Source: Pleionea sp. CnH1-48 (GTDB lineage Bacteria > Pseudomonadota > Gammaproteobacteria > Enterobacterales > Kangiellaceae). From it: 64,000 nucleotides of DNA. The stretch spans positions 1-64,000 of the forward strand of contig NZ_JAMXSB010000005.1 of the NCBI RefSeq assembly GCF_024124665.1. The letters run 5' to 3'. Made by a program: the position numbers and the translations under genes. The notes below the pieces were generated by a model. That model was not told the origin of the DNA, did not search any database, and saw only the letters and a list, made by a program, of their open reading frames with translations. Positions 7,680 through 16,202 of this stretch are shown here, piece after piece (position 1 is the first letter of the stretch; every line of letters starts with the position of its first letter).

Positions 7680-10600
7680 GTGAAACTAAACTTAGGCGTG
7701 CTGCTTTCTGTGCTTGTATTAGCGGGGTGTAATACTGCTGATGATGGCCAAAATGGCTCAGACGGTTTAAACAGTCTGCTAGATATATCCATAGAGCCTT
7801 CGGGCGAACATTGCGCTTTTGGCGGTCAGAGAATCGACAGTGGCTTAGATCAAAATCGTAATAGCACCCTTGATATTGAAGAAATCGAGTCGACGGAATA
7901 CGTATGTAATGGTGCTGATGGCCGCGGCTACACCAGCTTAGTGCAAGTCACAGAAGAGCCAGCAGGTAACGCTTGTCCTTCAGGCGGTCTTCGCATCGAA
8001 ACCGGTTTAGACAGCAATTACAACAACCAGCTTGATAGCTCAGAAATCTCTCAGTCACGCTTCATCTGCCATGGTAATGATGGACAAAATGGCTTAACCA
8101 GTCTGATTGATACATTAGAAGAGCCACAAGGTGCTAATTGCGCTGCTGGAGGCCAGCGCCTTAACACAGGCCTTGATCGCAACCAGAACCAGATACTGGA
8201 CTCTGACGAGATAACCAATGTTCATTTTGTTTGTAATGGTGTCAACGGCATTGACGGAATCAACGGAACTCAGGGACTTAGTAGTCTGGTTGATATCACT
8301 CCAGAAACAGCAGGTACTAACTGCTCCGCTGGTGGCCAACGAATCAATCTCGGCTTTGATCTCAATGCCAATGGAGAATTATCCGCAGACGAAGTGACCA
8401 GTACACAGTTTATTTGTCATGGTAACGACGGACAAAACGGCGGGCTCAATAGCTTAGCCATAACCAGTAACGAAGCCGCAGGTGCTAACTGCACTTATGG
8501 AGGCCAGAAAATTGAAACTGGACTCGACGAAAATAACGATGGCGCACTTAGTCTTGATGAAATTGAGCATACAGCTTATCTCTGTAACGGTGCAGACGGC
8601 ACAGGTACACCAGGACTGAACAGCCTCGCCATAATCACTCAGGAGCCGTCAGGCTCAAATTGCAGTCATGGTGGACAAAGAATTGATACAGGAATCGATG
8701 ACGACCGCAGTGGCGCTCTATCTGTTGATGAAATTGATGCTACCCAATACGTTTGTAATGGAACAACAGGAAGCGGTGGAATAGCCAGTCTGGTAGACGT
8801 TATCTCTGAGCCAGCAGGAAGCAACTGCGAAGCTGGCGGCCTAAAAGTCAACTCAGGGCAAGACAATAATGCTAACTCGATTCTCGACGATAATGAGATC
8901 AGCAATACAGATTATGTTTGCAACGGCTTAAACGGAAACGATGCAATTAATAGCTTGGTCACTATTATAGACGAACCCGCTGGGGCTCATTGCTCTAACG
9001 GCGGACAGAAAATTTTGTCAGGACAAGATGACAATGCAGACGGAGCTTTGTCAGATGACGAAGTCGACATGACTCAATATGTTTGTAACGGTGATCAAGG
9101 AACCAATGGTCTTCAGAGTCTGGTTGCAATTAATAACGAAGCCGCTGGCAACAATTGTACGCTTGGCGGTTTTCGAATAAACACTGGTATCGACAGTGAT
9201 AGAAATGGTGTGCTTGCGGATACAGAAGTGCTTCATACTCAATACATATGCCACGGTATGAATGGTGACGATGGTGTTCAAGGCACATCGAGTCTAGTCA
9301 ATATTCAAGAAGAGGCTTCTGGCGCTAACTGTGCAGCTGGAGGTTTAAGAATCGAGTCTGGACTCGATAACAATCATAATGGTCTCCTTGATGACTCAGA
9401 AGTGACTGAGACAGAATATGTTTGCAATCAACAACAACCTCTTACTGTCACCATCAATGATGTTTCTATGCCAGAAGGTAATACTGAACTCACTTTTACC
9501 GTGCAGCTATCTACAACACAAACGGCAGATACTCATTTTAGTTATGGCGTCATTGATAGTACAGCAACTAAAGACATAGATTATGAAGCGACGGCTGGCA
9601 ACTTGACGATTCCTGCAGGTAGCCTTAGCGGATTTATCAAGGTTAATCTATTAGACGACAACGAGTATGAGTGTGATGAATATTTTCTTCTCCAATTGAA
9701 TGGAAACACAGGTAACCACTCTGCTTTTGGCATCATCACTTATGATGGAGACGCAGGACCAGAACTGACTTTTTCTTCACCCACCACGAAAGTAAAGGAA
9801 AATGAAGGTAACGCCCACATCGCTCTAGCGCTTTCTTCTGCTAGCTGCACAGACACAAAAGTATCCATTGATTACCCGGGTGGCTCTGCTACAGATAGTG
9901 ATTTCACAAAAGTTAATGAAGTAACAATACCTGCTGGGGAACTCACTGCAACTATCGCCTTGCCAATCATCGATGACAATGACAAAGAAGATCGAGAATC
10001 CACAACACTGAGTATTTCTTCTAACGATCAGGTAAGTATTTTTAATAACACTCACGAGCTTGTTATTTATCCTGTCAATAAAAAACTATTCAGTGGTTAT
10101 TATGGGACTTGTGCATTAACAGAAGACAACCTGGTGAAATGTTGGGGGTACGGTAACGACTATAACTTTGCAACAGGCGAGCAAGAAAATATTGGAGACA
10201 ACTATGCAGAAGCTGAAGCAGAAGTGATAGCTTGTCACAATGGTTCTCAACAAAGCCTGACAAAAATATTTCGTTACAGTGCAGGCAACGGCTCGACATG
10301 TGATAGTCATGGCGGTATAGGTTATCAATACGGTATCGACTTAAATAATGACCAAGAGTTGTCAGATAGTGAAGTGACTCAATCTCAAGATCGATGCAGT
10401 ACTGCTACAAGAACCTTTCTTATTGCTGAAGCAGAAGCAGTGAACGAAAGTTATGTATGTCCAGACGGTGGCTATCGCATTTTGTATGGTACGGATGATA
10501 ATAACGATGGTGAACTAAAAACTAACGAAATGGGTCAAGCTGTAATAGCTTCCAATATTGGTGATGCCAAAGTTATTGATATGGGCTTAGGGGAGTATCA

Positions 10601-12020
10601 CACCTGTGCTCTGTTTGATACACAAGAAATAAAGTGCTGGGGCAGAAACAAAGACGGCGTCTTGGGCCTGGGACAGGATTACACTGGCGAATTCGAATAT
10701 ATTGGTGATACACCATCAGAACTCGGCAACGCTTTAGAAGCCGTCAACTTTGGTGCCGATAAATATCCTACTCAACTTAGCGTTGGCAACGAACACAATT
10801 GCGCCTTGTTAAATACAGGCGAAATAAAATGTTGGGGTAACAATGAATCAGGTATTCTGGGTTATGGTGATATCGAACCACGAGGACACTCTGCCACAAC
10901 CATTGGTGATAACCTAGCATCAGTAGATCTGGGAACCGATGCTTTTGGTCAAGTTTATACCGCCCAAAAAGTCTCAGCAGGTCACGACCATACTTGTGCA
11001 CTTCTCAACGATGGAAACATAAAATGTTGGGGAGCAAACAATACTAATACTTTGGGTCGAGGTGACAATGTTGGAGGTAACATTGGTGATGACGACAACG
11101 AAATGGGCAACAACCTGGCGCTCATCAATCTGGGAACTAACCGAACCGCAACAGATATTTTTACCGGAGACAGAATAACCTGTGCAATACTGGATGATGC
11201 TTCGTTCAAATGTTGGGGAAGAAACTTAAGCGGCCAAATAGGGTTAGCCATTAAAGACCGATATGTTGGCAACGGCGGTATTGAGCGTACATGGACGGAT
11301 TGCCATACAGCGACAGTTAACAAAGTCACAAAAATTGAAGCCTTCAATCCTGGCGGCGCTTCTTGCTCAGAGAACGGAGGAGTAAATATTTCAATTGGAA
11401 ACGACAACAATCCTGCGAACGGAATATTAGATGATGGAGAAAGCAACACAACCTTTAGAGTGTGTCATGGTGATACTCTCAATGTTATTTCCCAAGTTAT
11501 TAACCACTCTCCTGGTAGCGAGCAATGCTCTGAGTTTGGTGGCATTAGTGTAGAGTACGGTTACGATCATGGCAACAATGGCACCTTTGATAATGAAATG
11601 GGTGACAACCTCCCGGCCATAGAGCTAGGTACATCAGCTCAGGTTGTTGATGTAAATTTTGGCTGGGATCATACCTGTATCATACTATCTGATGAAACCT
11701 ATAAATGCTGGGGAAGCGGCGAATACGGAGAGTCTGGTATGGACATTATTGAGAACTGGGGAGACAACAAAAACGAAACGCCAGCGGCAGCCATCTCACC
11801 TGACATGGGTTCAAATCGCAGAGTCATCGACTTTGGTGGCCGAGGCTATCACACTTGCGGCTTGCTAGATAACTTTGAAATCAAGTGCTGGGGCTATTCA
11901 GAATACGGCACTTTAGGCATACCTTTTTTCGAAGACAAAAGTATAGGTAATGGAGAAGACGAAGATGGCAACCCGGCTTTAGAAATGGGAGATAATCTAC
12001 CTACCATCAAACTTTATTAG
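7680..12020 (+). CDS. Large lipoprotein: EF-like repeats, Calx-beta, RCC1
   Basis: A 1446-residue protein starting at GTG. A lipoprotein signal ends at LAGC (Cys17), so the mature protein is probably lipid-anchored and envelope- or surface-exposed. Residues ~32-583 hold ten repeats of 50-60 residues with the pattern SLV...EPAG.NC..GG..I..G.D.N.NG.LD..EI..T.YVCNG, resembling DUF7151-type units: an EF-hand-like calcium loop and two cysteines each, joined by Gly-rich collagen-like linkers. Two Calx-beta-like modules follow (~585-800). From ~805 to the end are RCC1-type repeats marked by HTCALL...IKCWG. In two places EF-like units sit inside RCC1 loops. Likely a calcium-stabilised surface binding or adhesion protein; the ligand is unknown. 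It stands alone, with a hairpin after its stop. Confidence 0.85.
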   Translation: MKLNLGVLLSVLVLAGCNTADDGQNGSDGLNSLLDISIEPSGEHCAFGGQRIDSGLDQNRNSTLDIEEIESTEYVCNGADGRGYTSLVQVTEEPAGNACPSGGLRIETGLDSNYNNQLDSSEISQSRFICHGNDGQNGLTSLIDTLEEPQGANCAAGGQRLNTGLDRNQNQILDSDEITNVHFVCNGVNGIDGINGTQGLSSLVDITPETAGTNCSAGGQRINLGFDLNANGELSADEVTSTQFICHGNDGQNGGLNSLAITSNEAAGANCTYGGQKIETGLDENNDGALSLDEIEHTAYLCNGADGTGTPGLNSLAIITQEPSGSNCSHGGQRIDTGIDDDRSGALSVDEIDATQYVCNGTTGSGGIASLVDVISEPAGSNCEAGGLKVNSGQDNNANSILDDNEISNTDYVCNGLNGNDAINSLVTIIDEPAGAHCSNGGQKILSGQDDNADGALSDDEVDMTQYVCNGDQGTNGLQSLVAINNEAAGNNCTLGGFRINTGIDSDRNGVLADTEVLHTQYICHGMNGDDGVQGTSSLVNIQEEASGANCAAGGLRIESGLDNNHNGLLDDSEVTETEYVCNQQQPLTVTINDVSMPEGNTELTFTVQLSTTQTADTHFSYGVIDSTATKDIDYEATAGNLTIPAGSLSGFIKVNLLDDNEYECDEYFLLQLNGNTGNHSAFGIITYDGDAGPELTFSSPTTKVKENEGNAHIALALSSASCTDTKVSIDYPGGSATDSDFTKVNEVTIPAGELTATIALPIIDDNDKEDRESTTLSISSNDQVSIFNNTHELVIYPVNKKLFSGYYGTCALTEDNLVKCWGYGNDYNFATGEQENIGDNYAEAEAEVIACHNGSQQSLTKIFRYSAGNGSTCDSHGGIGYQYGIDLNNDQELSDSEVTQSQDRCSTATRTFLIAEAEAVNESYVCPDGGYRILYGTDDNNDGELKTNEMGQAVIASNIGDAKVIDMGLGEYHTCALFDTQEIKCWGRNKDGVLGLGQDYTGEFEYIGDTPSELGNALEAVNFGADKYPTQLSVGNEHNCALLNTGEIKCWGNNESGILGYGDIEPRGHSATTIGDNLASVDLGTDAFGQVYTAQKVSAGHDHTCALLNDGNIKCWGANNTNTLGRGDNVGGNIGDDDNEMGNNLALINLGTNRTATDIFTGDRITCAILDDASFKCWGRNLSGQIGLAIKDRYVGNGGIERTWTDCHTATVNKVTKIEAFNPGGASCSENGGVNISIGNDNNPANGILDDGESNTTFRVCHGDTLNVISQVINHSPGSEQCSEFGGISVEYGYDHGNNGTFDNEMGDNLPAIELGTSAQVVDVNFGWDHTCIILSDETYKCWGSGEYGESGMDIIENWGDNKNETPAAAISPDMGSNRRVIDFGGRGYHTCGLLDNFEIKCWGYSEYGTLGIPFFEDKSIGNGEDEDGNPALEMGDNLPTIKLY
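7773..9428 (+). repeat. Ten tandem EF-hand-like repeat units within the lipoprotein gene
   Basis: Ten in-frame units, each beginning with a Ser-Leu-(Val/Ala/Leu/Ile) start and ending near a Val-Cys-Asn-Gly or Ile-Cys-His-Gly. Each carries one D.N.NG.LD..E loop. The units diverge at DNA level but keep their protein pattern, so the array is old or under selection rather than a fresh expansion. Confidence 0.85.
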
Positions 12021-12031
12021 AACAGAAACAA

Positions 12032-12061
12032 GTAGGCCGAAACGTTTGTATTTCGGCCTAC
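12032..12061. terminator. Strong hairpin between convergent genes
   Basis: An 11-base-pair perfect stem (GTAGGCCGAAA with TTTCGGCCTAC) around an 8-base loop, 12 bases after the lipoprotein stop and 18 bases before the 3' end of the next, convergent gene. It lacks a long T run on either side, so it may act as a weak bidirectional terminator or a 3'-end stabiliser. Confidence 0.6.
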
Positions 12062-12078
12062 AGATCTTAGTGTACTAA

Positions 12079-12360
12079 TTAATTTCTCTGATAATAACGA
12101 CCATAATCACAGGTTACTTCTTCACCTTTTTTGATATCTTTATCTGCCACGACTTTACCATCACCATATATAGACAGATTGGGTTTCTCACTGTGTAAAA
12201 TATGTTTTAAGTCATCAAGAAGAACAATCGGGTTCTTAAGGTTTTTATCAAACCAAACGTAAGGGCCATTTGATGCTGCTGGTAAAAAAGAAAACTCAAC
12301 AGAATCACCTGGACGAATATCTTGTGTTGCGACTAACTTTCCATCGATAAATTGATACAT
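12079..12360 (-). CDS. SET-domain-like mini-protein A
   Basis: A 93-residue protein with a good ribosome site (AAGGAG, 7 bases before ATG). The N-terminal part, GKLVATQDIRPGDSV, resembles the opening of SET domains (GLFA..DI..GE.I). The C-terminal part, HSEKPNLSIYGDGKVVADKD followed by IKKGEEVTCDYG, resembles the SET core: NHS..PN, then GEELT.DY with the catalytic Tyr. The Asn of NHS is Leu here and the middle of a normal SET domain (well over 100 residues) is missing, so methyltransferase activity is doubtful. A diverged paralogue lies at 13521-13808. The resemblance is my own reading of short motifs. Confidence 0.65.
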   Translation of the reverse strand: MYQFIDGKLVATQDIRPGDSVEFSFLPAASNGPYVWFDKNLKNPIVLLDDLKHILHSEKPNLSIYGDGKVVADKDIKKGEEVTCDYGRYYQRN

Positions 12361-12560
12361 AACGATACTCCTTGCTTTATTTTTCTAATAAAGAAAACAT
12401 CATTCAGAGTAAATAGTAGTGACAACTCGAAAATAGAAATATCTCAAGATCTGTCACATCCCAGGAGTCTATTGTGCACACTAACTTGGACAACTTTTGT
12501 CGCCACAAAGTTCCGTTATACGTGAAGACAAAAAAGTAACATTCGGGCTTGCTATACAGA

Positions 12561-12602
12561 AAAGAAAACGCCCCCAATTTTCCTCAAAGAGTCAAAAGGG
12601 GG
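12561..12602 (-). terminator. Rho-independent terminator for the receiver-like gene
   Basis: On the minus strand CCCCC-TTTT-CTC pairs with GAG-AAAA-GGGGG, followed by a T-rich run (GTTTTCTTTTC). It lies about 40 bases past the stop of the gene ending at 12644, separating it from the SET-like gene at 12360. Confidence 0.75.
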
Positions 12603-12643
12603 CTACAGAAGAATAGTTCGAGCGAGATGATTACAGGGAAAAA

Positions 12644-13324
12644 TTAGTCTCGAGCATTGTATTCATAAACAATGCCATTAACCGTACGAGTAAAGTTGTG
12701 CTTAATAGAGCGCAAAAACTCAGAGCGCTTTAATGCGCTGAGAAAATCCAAACCATCATCGCCATTAATATGAGGGACTTCTGATTCAAAAGTTCGAGAT
12801 TCAACACCCTTGAATACGGCATGAGAAGCTTCATGGTTTTGATTGAAACCTGTATCTGAGATGCCAAAAGTTCCAATCGAATCCGTTTTAAAACTGACTG
12901 AACTGCGATGATCTTTTAGCTGGGTGGCTTCGTCCTGCTCTAAATTAGCACGCTCAATTCGGCGTTTATGCATACGAAGCTTATCAATAAGCACTCGCTT
13001 ATCATAAGGTTGAGTAATAACATCATCGACATAGTAACGCAGGGCAATGTCACGATTTTCTTCACTGGTATAATCAGCAATCAAGATAAACGCAGCATCA
13101 GAGAACTTTCGAAACTCGCCAAGTAATTGAAAAGTTGCCGTGTTAACAATTTTACTTTTAAAGATAACTAAAAAAGGACTGTACTTGATGAGCCAATAAG
13201 CAGCATCTTCATCCATATCTGCTCGATACATATTAAGATTAAAATACTTCAAATAGCCTTCAATATCACCAGCAAATCCCTTTTCGGCATCAACAACCAG
13301 TACATTCTCTTTATCCAGTGCCAT
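12644..13324 (-). CDS. Pseudo-receiver (REC-like) protein with unknown C-terminus
   Basis: About 226 residues from the ATG at 13324, chosen because GGAGG lies 8 bases upstream; an ATG 15 codons earlier is possible. Residues ~5-120 have the order of a response-regulator receiver domain: VLVVDAE at the start, a third strand LVIFKSK, and a YYVDDVITQPY end. The three signature residues look lost: the phosphoacceptor Asp position is in FKSK, the Thr/Ser position reads IAD, and the Lys position is Gln in ITQPY. Phosphorylation is therefore unlikely. The C-terminal ~100 residues are polar with no recognised output domain. It sits between two SET-like mini-genes on the same strand. Confidence 0.7.
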   Translation of the reverse strand: MALDKENVLVVDAEKGFAGDIEGYLKYFNLNMYRADMDEDAAYWLIKYSPFLVIFKSKIVNTATFQLLGEFRKFSDAAFILIADYTSEENRDIALRYYVDDVITQPYDKRVLIDKLRMHKRRIERANLEQDEATQLKDHRSSVSFKTDSIGTFGISDTGFNQNHEASHAVFKGVESRTFESEVPHINGDDGLDFLSALKRSEFLRSIKHNFTRTVNGIVYEYNARD

Positions 13325-13520
13325 TTGTTTCAACCTCCACGACTCTACATCTCGTTTCCATGCATGCATTGTATGATTGAAATGTGGAGCAATTATGCAG
13401 CAAATAAGGAAGCTAAAATTTCAATTTGAAATTTCAAGGATTTTCATCGCATCAAAAAACTTGAATCAACGAATATTAACCGCACTATTTTTCATAGTTA
13501 TCAAAAGCTTAGACTACTTT

Positions 13521-13808
13521 TTAAGAAAATGCTACTGCACTAAGGCGAATTTCCTCTCCAGATTTAATTGGTATTTTCACCCTAAAATGTCCATTTTCTG
13601 TACAAGCAACATTAGGGCTGTCACTAAAAACGATAAACCCTAAACGCCTCATTATCTCCATAGGAGAAAGCTGGTCGAAATCCCAGAACAAATAAGGGTC
13701 GACAAAGTCAATGAGCTGTTGCAATACCTTTGCTTTTAAATTGAATACCGTTCCTACGCTGATCTGCCTTGAGGCAATAAGACGACCATTTTTTAACTCA
13801 AACATCAT
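13521..13808 (-). CDS. SET-domain-like mini-protein B
   Basis: A 95-residue protein starting MM; AGGAG lies just ahead and suits the second Met (13805) best. It aligns along its length with mini-protein A: NGRLIASRQISVG matches DGKLVATQDIRPG, and FSDSPN...NGHFRVKIPIKSGEEI matches HSEKPN...DGKVVADKDIKKGEEV. The SET catalytic Tyr is not kept (the end reads LSAVAF), so B is more degenerate than A. The function is unknown; a small structural or protein-binding role is possible. 196 bases separate it from the start of the receiver-like gene. Confidence 0.6.
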   Translation of the reverse strand: MMFELKNGRLIASRQISVGTVFNLKAKVLQQLIDFVDPYLFWDFDQLSPMEIMRRLGFIVFSDSPNVACTENGHFRVKIPIKSGEEIRLSAVAFS

Positions 13809-14128
13809 TTTCTCCTACAACATTATGACCAAGACTCATCAAAACTAAGCGCTTATTCATAAAATACTGATTGCAGATTACTGGATATCTTCTGAACAAA
13901 AACTTAACTAATCGTCAAAAACCATAATTAGCGACAAGAAATAATCTCTATTTGTGAACATGTTCTCATCTGTTCCTTGAGCATAGTCGATACAAGGCTA
14001 CACAGCCATGACAAATAAATAAGAATCCGCTAAGCCCTCCTCTTTCTACCTCTCAACATACTTGCTATGTAGCTTCCCTGACTTTGCGTATATAATTTCA
14101 TAACAAGTTAATCACCTTTGTAGATTGA
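13809..14128. other. Intergenic region upstream of the pilin-like gene
   Basis: 320 bases between divergent genes, AT-rich, with no convincing reading frame. TATAAT at 14091-14096, 33 bases before the pilin start, is a plausible -10 box, but I see no well-placed -35 box. Confidence 0.5.
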
Positions 14129-14644
14129 ATGGCGAATTCTAATTATCGCGGCTTCACCCTGATTGAGTTAATTGTTGTTATCACAATTCTTGCTTTATTA
14201 AGCCTGACCCTTTCGGCCCGTTTTATTGCCATCAAAGATGATGCGGATGCAGCTATGAACTCAGCGATCGCGGGTTCTTATGCCGAAGCCGTAAAATTAG
14301 CTCGAGCTAAATTATTGGTAACGGGCTCTCAAGGTCCAGCAGAAGACTTGCAGGTTTATGGCACTACCGATGATGGAAAGCTGGATTTTAATAATCTGGG
14401 CTGGCCTTCTCAGCATTGGCTTGGCCCTCCAGAGCTTAACCCAACGACTAATAACGTTGCAGACTGCCTGTCTTTATGGAATACCATACTGGGCCAGAAC
14501 TCATACAGTATTAGCAGCGGAACGGCGACCGATTATCGGGCTCAATACCTGGGCTCAAATCGATGCCGATATTTATTGAATAAAAACAATAGCTTGTTTT
14601 TTTCCTACGACTCCAACACGGGCGTTGTCACCATTAACTCGTAA
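14129..14644 (+). CDS. Type IV / MSHA-like prepilin
   Basis: A 171-residue protein with a class III signal: a short polar leader, then G-FTLIELIVVI, cut by prepilin peptidase before the Phe, with the conserved Glu at position 5 of the mature protein and a hydrophobic stalk helix. The globular part has two cysteines (ADC and NRC) that could form a C-terminal disulfide loop. The AIKDDADAAMNSAIAGSY region and LGWPS motif are like MSHA-type pilins. No pilus assembly genes are adjacent, so it is an isolated pilin or pseudopilin gene. PilU is encoded 11 kb away. Confidence 0.8.
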   Translation: MANSNYRGFTLIELIVVITILALLSLTLSARFIAIKDDADAAMNSAIAGSYAEAVKLARAKLLVTGSQGPAEDLQVYGTTDDGKLDFNNLGWPSQHWLGPPELNPTTNNVADCLSLWNTILGQNSYSISSGTATDYRAQYLGSNRCRYLLNKNNSLFFSYDSNTGVVTINS

Positions 14645-14732
14645 GCCTTAATACAAAGGATTTTGCTCCTAGGTCAACCTATCTGTTAAGCATCCGTTCT
14701 AACTGATAATCCCCTCACTGATGGAACCTTTA

Positions 14733-15112
14733 ATGAAATCAATCACGGTCAGTTTACTAACACTAATAATGTGCTTTGCTAGCCAAGCGAATGCAGAAAC
14801 GACTTCTGAACGTTCAAACTCAATGCCACTGGCAAACACACTCCAACAAATAGAGCAGCGCCTGCAGCTTAGCGAACAACAAAAACAAAAAGCTTTTCCT
14901 GTTTTTAAAAAAGCTCAAAAGCAGCGCCAACAGGTTTTTAAAGAATATGGCATAGGATTAGGCACTAAGCCTGATCTCAGTCTTTGGCAAAAAATATCTC
15001 TGGGTAAATCGATGAAGAATTAGAAGAAATTCTTAGCCAACAACAGATGGCGTTGTTAAATGAGATGCGAGACGAAACACGCGCAAAAATGAAATCTTAT
15101 CTCGAACAATAA
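14733..15112 (+). pseudogene. Spy-like periplasmic protein gene, frameshifted
   Basis: The first frame encodes a signal peptide (cut near SQANA) and helices rich in Gln/Lys with LQLSEQQKQKAFPVF, in the style of Spy/CpxP periplasmic proteins (LTxxQ pattern). It stops at 15023 soon after GKSMKN. From about 15008 the -1 frame continues, coding IDEELEEILSQQQMALLNEM and then RDETRAKMKSYLEQ before a stop at 15110, which is just what a helical Spy-like C-terminus should look like. One base therefore seems missing near 15008-15011. This is a recent mutation or a sequencing error; no classic slippery site is present. The start is placed at the second Met, where GGAA precedes it. Confidence 0.7.
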
Positions 15113-15142
15113 GATCAATCCCACCAACAAAAGGGTGGGTGA

Positions 15143-15370
15143 CTACATAATTTTTCGGATCTTATCGACGTTTAGCTGGACCCCATTACTTTTGACATCC
15201 TGATAGATTCGAATCGCTTTTAGCGTCTTATCTTTCGAGTCAAAAGGGCCAAAGGGCTCACCTTCATCGTCCTCGAAGAACCATTCATTGTTCTTGCAGA
15301 ACACCTTGTTAGAGCGGTAAAAGATGTTATACATCTTACGCTCACTTTGATACAGACTATTCCCCACCAT
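15143..15370 (-). CDS. Small DUF6316-like protein
   Basis: A 75-residue protein with ERKMYNIFYRSNKVF, EWFFEDDEGEPFGPF and a C-terminal helical part. The pattern (Arg-x-Ser-Glu-Arg start, W-F-F, a GPF turn, then a helix) resembles DUF6316-type small proteins found in gammaproteobacteria, by memory only. No signal peptide and no known function. It is convergent with the frameshifted Spy-like gene, 30 bases apart. Confidence 0.55.
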   Translation of the reverse strand: MVGNSLYQSERKMYNIFYRSNKVFCKNNEWFFEDDEGEPFGPFDSKDKTLKAIRIYQDVKSNGVQLNVDKIRKIM

Positions 15371-15814
15371 AACAATCCTTAATCAGTTGGCTCTCTTAAG
15401 TATTAGAACATTTTTTGTGTCAAGACCAACTATTACACAATTTATTCTTTTTATAAAACCTACCACTAATAACTCATTTTCAGCATTTTTTAAGCTAACT
15501 CCCTGACTCTAATAGAAATTCGCCTCTAAGACTAATAACCACGGCCCATTTCTTATAAATATTTATTTTAAAAACCGCCTGGACAGGCCTCAGATATCAA
15601 CAAAAAGAAATATTTTTTAACGAATATTGATAGAAATCGAAAAACCAGTAAATAAAAACAAGATTTGAATAAATTAAGAGAGTTACCAATATAACATATC
15701 CTTATTATTCAAATGGTTACAAATGGCCTCTTAAAATTTGGCGTCAAGATTGTGACACTTCTTCCTTAATTCATACACGCTGTTGTATCCCTTTCAGCAC
15801 ACAGCTTCTCGCAT
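15371..15814. other. AT-rich intergenic stretch downstream of metJ
   Basis: About 440 bases, strongly AT-rich, between the 3' end of metJ and the start of the small DUF6316-like gene. I see no reading frame with a ribosome site and no clear structured RNA. It could hide a small RNA, but nothing in the sequence shows one. Confidence 0.5.
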
Positions 15815-15851
15815 CAAAAAATTTCAGGAAAGCCAGCCGAGGCTAGCTTTC
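15815..15851 (-). terminator. metJ Rho-independent terminator
   Basis: On the minus strand GAAAGCTAGCC pairs with GGCTGGCTTTC (one G-T pair) around a very short loop and is followed by AAATTTTTT. The stem begins inside the last codons of metJ. Confidence 0.8.
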
Positions 15852-16133
15852 TGATGACTCATCCTCATCTGACCAAAACTCTCTTTCGGGCAGATCTTTA
15901 TCTAAGTCTTTATCTGTAGGCAAAGGCTGTCCCGTATATGCGTGCAAAAAAGCTTCACACAATAATTCGCTGTTGGTGGCATGACGAAGGTTATTCACCT
16001 GGCGACGAGTACGCTCATCGGTCAAAATCTTAAGCACTTTTAAAGGAATAGATACGGTTATCTTTTTTACATCCTGGCTCTTCTTGCCATGTTCAGCGTA
16101 TGGGCAGATCCTCTCTTGCTTAACACCTGTCAT
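15843..16133 (-). CDS. metJ: Methionine repressor MetJ
   Basis: A 96-residue ribbon-helix-helix repressor, nearly identical in its core to E. coli Met[12 protein letters not shown] appears here as [11 protein letters not shown], the DNA-binding strand KITVSI is at 24-29, and the helices contain [20 protein letters not shown] and [13 protein letters not shown]. As a dimer with S-adenosylmethionine it binds 8-base met boxes (consensus AGACGTCT) and represses methionine synthesis. The C-terminal tail is acidic, divergent and shorter than the 105-residue E. coli protein. GAGG lies 7 bases before the ATG. It is divergent from metX, with the operators between them. Confidence 0.97.
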   Translation of the reverse strand: MTGVKQERICPYAEHGKKSQDVKKITVSIPLKVLKILTDERTRRQVNNLRHATNSELLCEAFLHAYTGQPLPTDKDLDKDLPEREFWSDEDESSES

Positions 16134-16202
16134 TGTATACCTCGACTAACTTTAGACGCAGCGATCTTACCTTGCTGAACTCATCTGTCAAATCAGCCAG
16201 CC

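Noticed and set aside
10982-11449. 155-codon open frame on the minus strand inside the large lipoprotein gene
   Set aside because: It lies antisense to a clearly coding repeat region and its composition (Ser/Pro/Leu-rich) is typical of a shadow frame; no ribosome site or domain is visible.
13377-13643. 88-codon plus-strand frame between the receiver-like and SET-like genes
   Set aside because: It overlaps the SET-like gene antisense, has no recognisable motif and no ribosome site.
15000-15020. Programmed -1 frameshift in the Spy-like gene
   Set aside because: No heptameric slippery sequence or downstream pseudoknot is apparent; a plain indel is simpler.
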